Below are positions 20,533 to 29,119 of a DNA stretch of 64,000 nt, in pieces. Where the stretch lies: assembly GCF_003591515.1 (NCBI RefSeq), contig NZ_QZCG01000005.1, positions 1 through 64,000 on the forward strand. The letters run 5' to 3'. Both the position numbers and the translations under genes were made by a program. Source of the DNA: Paracoccus onubensis. GTDB lineage: Bacteria; Pseudomonadota; Alphaproteobacteria; Rhodobacterales; Rhodobacteraceae. The notes under the pieces were generated by a model. It was not told the DNA's origin. It made no database searches and saw only the letters and a program-made list of their open reading frames with translations. Position 1 is the first letter of the stretch. Each line of letters opens with the position of its first letter.

Positions 20533-21026
20533 TGCCCTATGAATGGAAAAACGCGGCCCCGGATGATTCCGGGGCCGTTTCATTTCGGTTGCTCCTCTGG
20601 CCCTACCGATCACTCCCGCTGCGCGGCTTCGTCTGGTTCATCGGCGTGACTGCCGTGCTCATGGCCCTGCCACTGACCGCCGTTCTCGGAACAGTGGTCT
20701 GGTGGGGATTACTGCCCTTCATCGCCGTAGTCATGCTGGGCCTGTGGATCGCCTTGCAGCGCAGCTATCGCAGCGGCGAAACCCGCGAGGAAGTGCTATT
20801 GGACCGGAACAGGCTTGAAGTGAGGCGACAGGATCCGGGAAAGCCCGACCGGATCTGGCGGACCAATCCCTATTGGGTGCGCGTTACATTGCGGAAAGGC
20901 CCGGTCGAGAAATACCTGACCCTGACCGACGGCCAGCGAGAGATAGAGCTTGGCGCCTTTCTGACGCCGGAAGAACGCCAGTCGCTTAGCGACGAATTGA
21001 GCCGCCGGTTAAGCGAAATCCGCTAG
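20532..21026 (+). CDS. DUF2244 domain protein
   Basis: A 164-residue membrane protein, start overlapping the ctaD stop as TGATG. Two hydrophobic helices at about 33-75 (FVWFIGVTAVLMALPLTAVLG, LLPFIAVVMLGLWIALQ) are followed by a soluble beta-rich part (VLLDRNRLEVRR to EIELGAFLTPEERQSL), the DUF2244 pattern. Function unknown; homologues are often encoded beside oxidase genes. MPYEW is a typical start in the family. Codons 8-16 also form the ctaD terminator hairpin. An upstream in-frame extension to 20448 lies within ctaD and is rejected. Confidence 0.82.
20554..20585 (+). terminator. Terminator-like hairpin for ctaD, embedded in the DUF2244 coding region
   Basis: A 9-base perfect stem, CGGCCCCGG (20554-20562) and CCGGGGCCG (20569-20577), with the loop ATGATT, followed by TTTCATTT. 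It begins 22 bases after the ctaD stop, but inside the downstream reading frame. Confidence 0.65.
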
Positions 21027-21073
21027 CGCCAGTTCACCCCCCGACAGAAACACTCCTTCCGCAATCAATTCCC

Positions 21074-21120
21074 CTTCTTCTCTCAAATATCCTTTGGGGA
21101 GTCCGGGGGCAGACAGCCCC
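21074..21120 (-). repeat. Dispersed intergenic repeat, copy 5
   Basis: On the minus strand, GGGGC-TGTCT-GCCCC hairpin, GGACTCCCCAAAGG, then ATATTTGAGAGAAGAAGGGG. It lies about 50 bases 3' of the GatB/YqeY gene in the same orientation. Confidence 0.8.
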
Positions 21121-21171
21121 GGCCGTCGCAGAACGCATATCAATCGCGCTTCCGGCCAAACGAAACGCGCC

Positions 21172-21636
21172 CTAATGCAGAAGCCGCGCCTTCACCATCG
21201 CGCCAACCGCGCCGAAATCCATCTGCCCGGCATGACGGGTGCGAAGCTCGGCCATGACGCGGCCCATATCGCGGATACTGGATGCCCCCAGATCCGATAC
21301 GATCCTGTCGACCGCATCGGCGATCTCTGCATCGTTCATCTGCCGGGGCAGAAATTCCCTGACCACGGCAATCTCGTCCTCTTCCTTCTGGGCAAGCTCC
21401 AGACGGCCGCCCTCTTCATAGGCCTTGGCCGATTCCTGGCTTTGCTTGACCATCCGGGACAGGATCGCGATCAGATCGGCATCACCCAGGGACGCTTCAT
21501 CGCCGCGTTCTCCGCGCGCCGCGATCTCGCGATCCTTGATGGCGGCAGAGATCAGGCGCAGCGTGGACAGCCGCGCATTGTCTTTCGCCTTCATCGCTTC
21601 CTTGGTTGCAGCTTGCAATTTTGCTCGCAGATCCAT
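21172..21636 (-). CDS. GatB/YqeY domain protein
   Basis: A 154-residue helical protein of the YqeY family, related to the tail domain of GatB that contacts tRNA. The family blocks are LRAKLQAATKEAMKAKDNARLSTLRLISAAIKDREI, ARGERGDEASLGDADLIAILSRMVKQ and MNDAEIADAVDRIV. Its cellular role is not settled. ATG 21636 is preceded by CGGGAGTATGTC and matches the family start; the open frame continues upstream to 21774 without homology. It is transcribed divergently from carA. Confidence 0.9.
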   Translation of the reverse strand: MDLRAKLQAATKEAMKAKDNARLSTLRLISAAIKDREIAARGERGDEASLGDADLIAILSRMVKQSQESAKAYEEGGRLELAQKEEDEIAVVREFLPRQMNDAEIADAVDRIVSDLGASSIRDMGRVMAELRTRHAGQMDFGAVGAMVKARLLH

Positions 21637-21814
21637 GACATACTCCCGGGATGAGACCCAAATCGCCACCCGATGACCGGGCCGGCGCGAAGCCCGCCAT
21701 GTAGACATCGCCTCCCTGAAAATCAAGCTTCGCGGCTTTCCCTTCCCGCTCGCGACTTGACCTTGGCCGCCCACGGTCCTATTGACCTGCTGATTTCAGG
21801 ACAGAGGTGCCGAG

Positions 21815-22963
21815 ATGGCCAGACAACCGACCGCCTGCCTAGTGCTAGCCGACGGGACCGTATTCTACGGCCAGGGATTCGGCGCAACCGGAGAGGTCGT
21901 GGCCGAACTGGTCTTCAACACCGCGATGACCGGTTATCAGGAGATCATGACCGATCCCTCCTATGCCAGCCAGATCGTCACCTTCACCTTTCCCCATATC
22001 GGCAATACCGGCATCACCCCCGAGGATGACGAGGCCCCCGATCCTGTCGCCAGCGGCATTGTCATCCGCTGGGATCCGACCGAACCGTCGAACTGGCGCG
22101 CCTCGGGGCCTTTGCAGGACTGGATGCAGCGCCGCGGCAGGGTCGGTATCGGCGGTGTGGATACCAGGCGGCTGACCCGGGCGATCCGGCAGCAGGGCGC
22201 GCCTCATGTCGTGCTGGCCCATGATCCCGACGGCAAATTCGATCTGGAGGCGATGATTGCGCGGGCTCGCGGCTGGAAAGGGCTGGTCGGGCTTGATCTG
22301 GCGCGGGATGTCAGCTGCCGGCAAAGCTATCGCTGGGAAGAGGGCCGCTGGGAATGGAATGCGGGTTTCGGCGCGAAGCCCGAGGGCAAACCGTTCAAGG
22401 TCGTCGCACTGGATTACGGCGCCAAGCGCAATATCCTGCGTTCGCTGGTGTCGCATGGCGCGGATGTGACGGTCATGCCGGCAACCGCCACCGCCGAAGA
22501 GGTGCTTGCCCATGAGCCCGAAGGGGTGTTCCTGTCCAACGGACCGGGCGATCCGGCTGCGACCGGCGAATATGCCGTTCCGATGATCCAGGAGCTGCTG
22601 AACCGCGATCTGCCGATTTTCGGTATCTGTCTGGGCCACCAGATGCTGGCGCTTGCCCTTGGCGCAAAGACCGTCAAGATGAGCCACGGCCATCACGGCG
22701 CCAACCATCCCGTGCGGGATGTCGAGACCGGCAAGGTCGAGATCACCTCCATGAATCACGGTTTCGCCGTCGATTCGCAGACCCTGCCGCAAGGCGTGAT
22801 CGAAACCCATGTCAGCCTTTTCGACGGCAGCAATTGCGGCATCCGCGTGGACGGCAAGCCGGTCTTTTCTGTGCAACACCATCCCGAAGCCTCGCCGGGA
22901 CCGCAGGACAGCACATATCTGTTCCGCCGCTTCGTCGATTCGATGGGCCGTCAGCGGTCATGA
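21815..22963 (+). CDS. carA: Carbamoyl-phosphate synthase small subunit
   Basis: A 382-residue glutaminase subunit that supplies ammonia to CarB for arginine and pyrimidine synthesis. The N-terminal domain carries FNTAMTGYQEIMTDPSY and GIGGVDTRRLTR. The class I amidotransferase domain shows FLSNGPGDP, the nucleophile Cys in IFGICLGHQ, and the His/Glu dyad in SVQHHPEASPGP. carB is not adjacent. A GAGG site lies 9 bases before the start. Confidence 0.96.
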   Translation: MARQPTACLVLADGTVFYGQGFGATGEVVAELVFNTAMTGYQEIMTDPSYASQIVTFTFPHIGNTGITPEDDEAPDPVASGIVIRWDPTEPSNWRASGPLQDWMQRRGRVGIGGVDTRRLTRAIRQQGAPHVVLAHDPDGKFDLEAMIARARGWKGLVGLDLARDVSCRQSYRWEEGRWEWNAGFGAKPEGKPFKVVALDYGAKRNILRSLVSHGADVTVMPATATAEEVLAHEPEGVFLSNGPGDPAATGEYAVPMIQELLNRDLPIFGICLGHQMLALALGAKTVKMSHGHHGANHPVRDVETGKVEITSMNHGFAVDSQTLPQGVIETHVSLFDGSNCGIRVDGKPVFSVQHHPEASPGPQDSTYLFRRFVDSMGRQRS

Positions 22964-23039
22964 TCGCGCCTGTCGAGGCGGGTTAACCTGATCTTATCGT
23001 TCCTCGTGCTAGCGAAGGTGTTCCAGCAGGGAGACCTTC

Positions 23040-25091
23040 ATGATCAGGCGCTTGGAACCGGTTCCAATTGATGCAGGGCAGGAAAACCACCCACCGGAAA
23101 CGGCAAGGGCGAAGCCACCGGCGAAATCCATAGCGCAGATCCTTCTTGACGAAGGTGACATCGAGCCGGTTCACCTGATCAAATCCCTTGCAAGGCAGCG
23201 CAAACAGGATACGCCTGTCGAACGTATCCTTCTGGCGCATGGATGGGTGACGCCGCAGGCGCTTGTCCGCGCACAAAGCATCTTCTGGCAAAGCGAGCTG
23301 GCGGATCCCGCCCAGACGCCCCCGGATCCCGAACTGGTTAAGGCAATCGGGATCGATTATTGCCTTTCCCGCGATATTCTTCCCCTGAGCAGGACAGATG
23401 ACGGCACCCTGATCGCGACCTGCCGGCCCGGGGAATTCGCCGAGGTGGCACGGGATCTTGCCTCGGATCACGGCCAGATCCGCATGGTTCTGTGTACCGA
23501 GGCGCAGATCCAGGACGCGCTTCTGTCCATCGGCTCTGCCGAACTGATCCGGGCCGCGGAATATCGCGTGCCAAAGCGCGAAAGCTGCCGGTCACGCCCA
23601 CATAAGCTGCTGAATTGCCTGTATGTAACGGCAATCGCCGCACTGGCCTATGGCTTCTGGGCGGCGCCATCCGCGATGCAGATTGCCCTGATATCGGCAA
23701 TCTTCGCCGGGCTGGTTCTGCAATCGGGACTGAAACTTGCCTGTCTGCTGACCGCGCTTGCCACGCCTCGCCCCCGCCATGCGCAGCAGGAAGATGACAG
23801 CGAAGATATCCTGCCCCTGCCCGACATGTCCGTGATCGTTCCGCTGTACAAGGAAGCCGGCATCGCCCGCGATCTCGTTTCGCGGCTGTTGCGGCTGCGA
23901 TATCCGCGCGAACTTACCGATATCGTTCTTGCGGTCGAGACGGGCGACCGGCTGACGAAATCCGCGCTTGCCGGAGTGACCTTGCCGCCATGGATTCGCG
24001 TGATCGAATTGCCTGAAGGATCGGTCAGAACCAAGCCGCGCGCCCTGAATTACGCCCTGAAATTCTGCAAGGGGGCAATCATCGGTGTCTGGGACGCCGA
24101 GGATCAGCCCGCACCCGACCAGTTGCACCGCATCGCAAGGCATTTCCATCACGCGCGCCCCGATCTTGGCTGCGTGCAGGGTATTCTGGACTACTACAAT
24201 CCGCGAACCAACCATCTGGCCCGGTTCTTCACCATCGAATATGCGGCATGGTTCCGCGTCATGCTGCCCGCGATGGCCAGAATGGGACTGGTGATCCCCT
24301 TGGGCGGCACGACCTGCTTTTTCCGCCGCGAAGCGCTGGAGCAATCGGACGCATGGGACGCCTGGAACGTCACCGAGGACGCGGATCTGGGTGTGCGTCT
24401 GGCGCGGCGCGGATGGCGGACGGAAATTACCCGGACGGTCACGAATGAAGAGGCGAATTGCCGCATGATACCCTGGGTCAAGCAGCGCTCGCGCTGGTTC
24501 AAGGGCTATGCGATGACCTGGGGTGTCCATATGCGCAATCCGTGGCGCCTGTGGCGCGATCTGGGCACGCGGCGCTTTATCGGCTTTCAGGTGCAGTTCT
24601 TCTTCATGCTGTCGCAACATCTGCTTGTGCCTGCGATATGGGGCTTCTGGCTCGTCAGTTTCGGCCTGTCCTTTCCGCTGCATGATGCCCTGCCGGTTGC
24701 TTTCGGACCCGCCGCACCCGCATTGTTCCTTGGATTACTGTTATGCGCCGAGGCACTGGGCATCTTGCTGAACACATATGCCACCCGTGCGCCGAAGCAT
24801 CGCCATCTTCGCCCGTGGGTGCCGTTCATGATCGCCTATTTTCCGCTGGCTGGTCTTGCCGCGTGGAAATCGGCCATGGAGCTTCTGGGGCAGCCCTATT
24901 ACTGGGACAAGACCGCGCATGGCATCTTCGCCTCGACGCTTCCGCCATCCGGTGGTGTCGAAACCATTCCCGATACGGTATCGGTGCCGGTCATGGGTCA
25001 GATCGGCGATGAAAAGCCCGCCCCGCCGCTCATGGATGCCGGCGATATGTGGCAGGACGAGGACGGAACCCGGGATCGCAAGATCGCATAG
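23040..25091 (+). CDS. Membrane family 2 glycosyltransferase with N-terminal MshEN-like region
   Basis: A 683-residue protein. Residues about 30-85 hold two consecutive MshEN/GspE_N-like segments (ILLDEGDIEPVHLIKSLARQ and ILLAHGWVTPQALVRAQSIFW), followed by a further GspE_N-like stretch to about 170. Two membrane helices come next at about 195-240. The GT-A domain shows VIVPLYKEAG, the acidic motif Asp352-Asp355 in WDAEDQP, TEDADLG near 445 and QRSRWFKG near 483: the processive cellulose-synthase-like D, D, D, QxxRW set. Three to four helices follow. Product unknown, presumably an extracellular polysaccharide. GGGAGA precedes ATG 23040. It is monocistronic. Confidence 0.85.
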   Translation: MIRRLEPVPIDAGQENHPPETARAKPPAKSIAQILLDEGDIEPVHLIKSLARQRKQDTPVERILLAHGWVTPQALVRAQSIFWQSELADPAQTPPDPELVKAIGIDYCLSRDILPLSRTDDGTLIATCRPGEFAEVARDLASDHGQIRMVLCTEAQIQDALLSIGSAELIRAAEYRVPKRESCRSRPHKLLNCLYVTAIAALAYGFWAAPSAMQIALISAIFAGLVLQSGLKLACLLTALATPRPRHAQQEDDSEDILPLPDMSVIVPLYKEAGIARDLVSRLLRLRYPRELTDIVLAVETGDRLTKSALAGVTLPPWIRVIELPEGSVRTKPRALNYALKFCKGAIIGVWDAEDQPAPDQLHRIARHFHHARPDLGCVQGILDYYNPRTNHLARFFTIEYAAWFRVMLPAMARMGLVIPLGGTTCFFRREALEQSDAWDAWNVTEDADLGVRLARRGWRTEITRTVTNEEANCRMIPWVKQRSRWFKGYAMTWGVHMRNPWRLWRDLGTRRFIGFQVQFFFMLSQHLLVPAIWGFWLVSFGLSFPLHDALPVAFGPAAPALFLGLLLCAEALGILLNTYATRAPKHRHLRPWVPFMIAYFPLAGLAAWKSAMELLGQPYYWDKTAHGIFASTLPPSGGVETIPDTVSVPVMGQIGDEKPAPPLMDAGDMWQDEDGTRDRKIA

Positions 25092-25116
25092 GCGCACCGC
25101 GTCAGGGGCATGCCGG

Positions 25117-27918
25117 TCACTTGGCGGACGCGGATTCTGCCGGAAGTTCGGCACCGATCAACGCGGCGGCCCGGGATGTGGCGGAGCCCAGTCGCTCACG
25201 CAGTTCCTGCGCATCCGCGCAACCGCATTCACGCAGCAGGAATTCCTGCCCGCCCGACCCGATTGCATCGAAATCCACCGGCTTTTCCGTCAGCAGCCTT
25301 GCGGAAGCATGCAGCCGCCACAGAAACCGATATGCGGATGACAGCTCATCAGCCGCATCCTCCGCGAATATGCCCGCTCGCCGCCCCGCCCGAAGCTGCG
25401 CGATCGTGCCTCTGGCCGCGTCACCTGCACGCAGGGCGCAGGATTGCGCGATCAGGTCGATATCCTGTAATCGCCCCGGCCCGATCTTGGCCTCCCATTC
25501 TCCGCCCGGCGCTTTGGCGGCAAATATCCGGTGTCGCATCACCGCAAGATCCGGCATGACCCGCGTATCCCCGCCACGCTCCGTCAGGACCTGCAGCCGC
25601 AGCGCCTCGACCCGTTCGGCAAGGCCCGATGCCGTTTCACCGGTCGTCGCCACCACGCGGGCGCGGGTCAGGGCGAGATGCTCCCATGTCCATGCCTCGG
25701 TCATCTGATAATTCTCGAAACTCTGGACCGATGTCGCCACCGGCCCCTGCCGCCCCGAGGGGCGCAGGCGCATATCGACCTCGTATAGACGGCCCTCGGC
25801 GGTCGGCGCGGAAATGGCAGTGATCATTGCCTGCGTCAGTCGCGCATAATATGGCCGGGGCGCAAGCGGCTTCGCTCCGTCGGACCCCTCGGCGCCATCG
25901 GCATCGTAGATCACGATCAGATCGAGATCCGAATCGGCATTAAGCTGCCGCGCCCCAAGCGACCCCATGCCCAGCACCACCGCCCCCTGTCCCGGCGGCG
26001 GGCCGTGACGTCGCGAGAATTCGGCCGCCGTCATCGGCATCATGGCCGCCAGACAGGCATGGGCCAGATCGGCATATTCCAATCCGGCCTCATCCGCGTC
26101 GATCAGCCCGCGCAGGTGATGCACGCCGATCCGGAAATGCCATTCATGCGCCCATCGGCGCGCGGCATCCAACGCCCGCTCATAGCCGCCATCCACCGCG
26201 GTCAGCGCCGATTGCATGGCCTGTTCCAGTTCCTCGCGCAGCGCCTGCATTCCGGGCCATGGCGCAAAGAAACTGCCGGCCAGAACCGCGTCCAGAACCG
26301 CAGGATAGCGGGACAGATGATTGGCCAGTCCGGGCGCGGTGCCGCAGATATCGACGATCAGCTCGATCAATTGCGGATTGGCGTCGAACAGCGAGAAAAG
26401 CTGCACCCCGGCGGGCAGCCCGGCCAGAAAATTGTCGAAATGCGCCAGTGCCTCGTCCATATGCCCAAGGCGCGCCATGCGGGACAGCAATTCAGGCTCG
26501 ACCCTTTGGAAGATCTCGCGGGCGCGATTCGAGCGCATTGCAGGATAGCTTTGCCAGCGCGCGATGATTCCCTGCGCCTCATCGGACAATTCCGGGCGCT
26601 CGCGGCGTTCACCGGGGGCAAAGAAGGACTCGGTCAGTTCATGCACCCGTTCGAGCCGCGTTTTCAGATGGTTGGCCCAGGCACCGGCATCGCTTTCGCC
26701 CATCATTGCCGCGATGACCGAAAGGCCCTCGGGATCCTTGGGCAGATTATGGGCCTGGGCATCGTTCACCATCTGGATGCGGTGCTCGATCTCGCGATGT
26801 TCCCGGTAATGCGCGGTCAGTTCCTGCGCGACCTCTTCCGGGATCCAGCCCTTCGAGGCCAGCGCCGCAAGCCCTCCGACAGTATCGCGCTGCCGCAGAT
26901 CGGGATCGCGCCCGCCCGCGATCAATTGCCGGGTCTGGGTGAAGAATTCGATCTCGCGGATGCCGCCCTGTCCCAGTTTCATGTTATGGCCGGGAACCTC
27001 CAGCCTGCCGCGCAGCCCCTTGTGGTCGCGGATCCGCAGGCGCATGTCATGGGCATCCTGAATGGCCGCGAAATCCAGATGTTTGCGCCAGACGAAAGGC
27101 CGCAATTCATGCAGGAACCGCTGGCCCGCGGCGATATCGCCCGCCGCCGCACGGGCCTTGATGAAGGCAGCCCGCTCCCATGTGCGGCCCTCGGCTTCGT
27201 AATAGCCAAGCGCGGCGGATGCCGAGATGCAGACAGGCGTCACCGAGGCATCGGGGCGCAGACGCAGATCGGTGCGGAAGACATAGCCATGCTCGGTCAC
27301 ATCCGACAGGGTCGCGGCCATTTTTCGGGTGGCGCGGATCAGGGCGGCGCGTGCCTCGTGCTGAACTTCGGCATCATAGGCCGAATCGTCATACAGCACG
27401 ATCAGATCGATGTCCGAGCTGTAATTCAGCTCTCTTGCTCCGCCCTTGCCCATCGCAAGCGCGAATATCCCGCCCGCATCTGCGCCGCTCTCCGGCAGCT
27501 TGCCGCGGCGGAGTTCATGGGCGACATGCACCCGCAATGCCAGATCGACCGCCCGATCGGCCAGATCCGACAGGGCACCGGTCACCTGCTCAAGCGTCCA
27601 GACACCGCCCAGATCCGCGAGCGCCGTGAACAGCGCGACGCGCCGCTTCGCACGGCGCAGTGCGGGGGCCAGATCGGTGGCGCCCAATTCCTCGAAACCC
27701 GCGGTTTCCCGCATCACGACATCGTCCTGCTGCAAGGCCCCGGGCAGCCATTCGGCCTCGCGTTCCAGCAATCCCGCCAGATACGGGCTGGTTCCCGCCA
27801 CGCCCGCGATCAGCTTTTGCACCGGCGCCGGCAGCGCCGAAAACAGCCCGGAAACCGAATCGGCACGGGTTTGATCCATGGGCAGGGGATAACGGGTGAT
27901 ACGGGTTGCAAAATCCAT
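25117..27918 (-). CDS. glnE: Glutamine synthetase adenylyltransferase/adenylyl-removing enzyme
   Basis: A 933-residue bifunctional regulator of glutamine synthetase. It has two nucleotidyltransferase domains: the deadenylylating N-terminal half with YSSDIDLIVLYDD, and the adenylylating C-terminal half with ADSDLDLIVIYDADG. The connecting GQGGIREIEFFTQTRQLIAGG block is a family hallmark, and the helical C-terminus ends near LIGAELPAESASAK. It responds to PII and glutamine. It is monocistronic and the 3' end faces the glycosyltransferase gene. Confidence 0.95.
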   Translation of the reverse strand: MDFATRITRYPLPMDQTRADSVSGLFSALPAPVQKLIAGVAGTSPYLAGLLEREAEWLPGALQQDDVVMRETAGFEELGATDLAPALRRAKRRVALFTALADLGGVWTLEQVTGALSDLADRAVDLALRVHVAHELRRGKLPESGADAGGIFALAMGKGGARELNYSSDIDLIVLYDDSAYDAEVQHEARAALIRATRKMAATLSDVTEHGYVFRTDLRLRPDASVTPVCISASAALGYYEAEGRTWERAAFIKARAAAGDIAAGQRFLHELRPFVWRKHLDFAAIQDAHDMRLRIRDHKGLRGRLEVPGHNMKLGQGGIREIEFFTQTRQLIAGGRDPDLRQRDTVGGLAALASKGWIPEEVAQELTAHYREHREIEHRIQMVNDAQAHNLPKDPEGLSVIAAMMGESDAGAWANHLKTRLERVHELTESFFAPGERRERPELSDEAQGIIARWQSYPAMRSNRAREIFQRVEPELLSRMARLGHMDEALAHFDNFLAGLPAGVQLFSLFDANPQLIELIVDICGTAPGLANHLSRYPAVLDAVLAGSFFAPWPGMQALREELEQAMQSALTAVDGGYERALDAARRWAHEWHFRIGVHHLRGLIDADEAGLEYADLAHACLAAMMPMTAAEFSRRHGPPPGQGAVVLGMGSLGARQLNADSDLDLIVIYDADGAEGSDGAKPLAPRPYYARLTQAMITAISAPTAEGRLYEVDMRLRPSGRQGPVATSVQSFENYQMTEAWTWEHLALTRARVVATTGETASGLAERVEALRLQVLTERGGDTRVMPDLAVMRHRIFAAKAPGGEWEAKIGPGRLQDIDLIAQSCALRAGDAARGTIAQLRAGRRAGIFAEDAADELSSAYRFLWRLHASARLLTEKPVDFDAIGSGGQEFLLRECGCADAQELRERLGSATSRAAALIGAELPAESASAK

Positions 27919-28118
27919 GGCGTCAGACTATCCGAAGCCCGGCCCCGGTCAACGCGCAAAGATTGCGCCTTGTCATACTTTCGGTGCTTGGCGAGCCTCG
28001 CATTCGTTGCTAGGCTTTCCGGACAACCAGTACCGACAGATTCACGTCATCGACAGATTCCGGCCCGAACGCGCATGAAACCTACGAAAACACAAATATT
28101 GCAGAAGGGGTCGAGCTG

Positions 28119-28958
28119 ATGCGCCATACTCTGCCTCATGCGCCTCAGTTCTATGTCACGGCGCCCCAGCCCTGCCCCTATCTTCACGGCAGGGCAGAGC
28201 GCAAGCTTTTCACGGCCCTGCAGGGCGAGAATGCGCCGGAGCTGAACAACACCCTGTCGCGGCAGGGCTTCCGTCGTTCGCAGAATGTGCTTTACCGGCC
28301 CAGTTGCGAAAGCTGTGTGGCCTGCATGTCCGCCCGGATCCGGGTGGCGGATTTCACGCCTTCCCGCACCCAAAGGCGGCTTATGCGGCGTGATGGCGGC
28401 CTGAGCCGCGTCAACATGACGCCCTGGGCCACCGAAGAACAATACGAACTTTTCCGCAGCTATCTTGACTGTCGTCACGCCGATGGCGGCATGGCCGATA
28501 TGGATGTGTTCGAATTCGCCGCAATGATCGAGGAAACGCCGGTTCAGACCCGCATCATCGAGTATCGCTGCGACGGGGCGGATCCGGAAAAGCTGGCGAA
28601 AGGCGATGACCATCTGGCGGCGGTCTGCCTGACCGATGTGCTGGATGACGGGTTGAGCCTTGTCTACAGCTTCTACGACCCGGCGCTTCAGGCGGCCAGC
28701 CTTGGCACCTATATGATCCTTGACCATATCGAGATCGCGCGCAGCGCGCGCCTGCCTTATGTCTATCTGGGCTATTGGGTGCCGGGCAGCCGCAAGATGG
28801 ATTACAAGGCCCGTTTCTCGGCGCTTGAGATTTACAAGGGCGGGGTCTGGCAAACACTCGGCAAGCCGGAAGATCATTCGAACGAAACCCATCCTCTTTC
28901 GGTCGATCCCATCGTCGAACAGGTCGCGCGAATCTCCCTGCCCCAGTTCGGGCGGTGA
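28119..28958 (+). CDS. bpt: Bacterial N-end-rule aminoacyltransferase (Bpt/Ate family)
   Basis: A 279-residue member of the arginyltransferase-like family; in bacteria the Bpt form transfers Leu to N-terminal Asp or Glu of proteins destined for ClpAP. The N-terminal Cys-containing region is visible ([16 protein letters not shown], then [16 protein letters not shown]), as is the GNAT-like core ([39 protein letters not shown]). Leu rather than Arg as donor is family knowledge and not readable here. ATG 28119 is preceded by GAAGGGG. Confidence 0.92.
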   Translation: MRHTLPHAPQFYVTAPQPCPYLHGRAERKLFTALQGENAPELNNTLSRQGFRRSQNVLYRPSCESCVACMSARIRVADFTPSRTQRRLMRRDGGLSRVNMTPWATEEQYELFRSYLDCRHADGGMADMDVFEFAAMIEETPVQTRIIEYRCDGADPEKLAKGDDHLAAVCLTDVLDDGLSLVYSFYDPALQAASLGTYMILDHIEIARSARLPYVYLGYWVPGSRKMDYKARFSALEIYKGGVWQTLGKPEDHSNETHPLSVDPIVEQVARISLPQFGR

Positions 28959-29029
28959 TCGCAAAGCCACTTCGCGAAAGAAAATTTCAATTTTGGCGCC
29001 ACTGGCGTCATTTTATCCGCCATACCCCA

Positions 29030-29058
29030 TTGACCCTTCCGTGACCTCCCCATAGTTT
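29030..29058 (+). promoter_or_regulatory. Candidate promoter of ilvB-ilvH
   Basis: TTGACC (29030-29035) and TAGTTT (29053-29058) are separated by 17 bases, giving a plausible sigma-70 promoter 62 bases before the ilvB start. No leader peptide rich in Leu/Ile/Val and no attenuator were found in this stretch. Confidence 0.45.
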
Positions 29059-29119
29059 GCGCCGACACGGCGACGGGCAGAACCGGCGCTGCAAGTTTAG
29101 GTCAGATGGAGTAGAGAAG

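Noticed and set aside
26005..28119. A 704-codon open frame antisense to glnE, and similar long antisense frames opposite pheT, hslU, aspS and the glycosyltransferases.
   Set aside because: High-GC coding sequence commonly leaves long open frames on the opposite strand. Their translations are Arg/His/Gln/Gly-rich with no domain pattern.
28959..29119. An attenuator or leader peptide before ilvB.
   Set aside because: There is no short frame rich in Leu, Ile or Val codons and no pair of alternative hairpins with a T tract.
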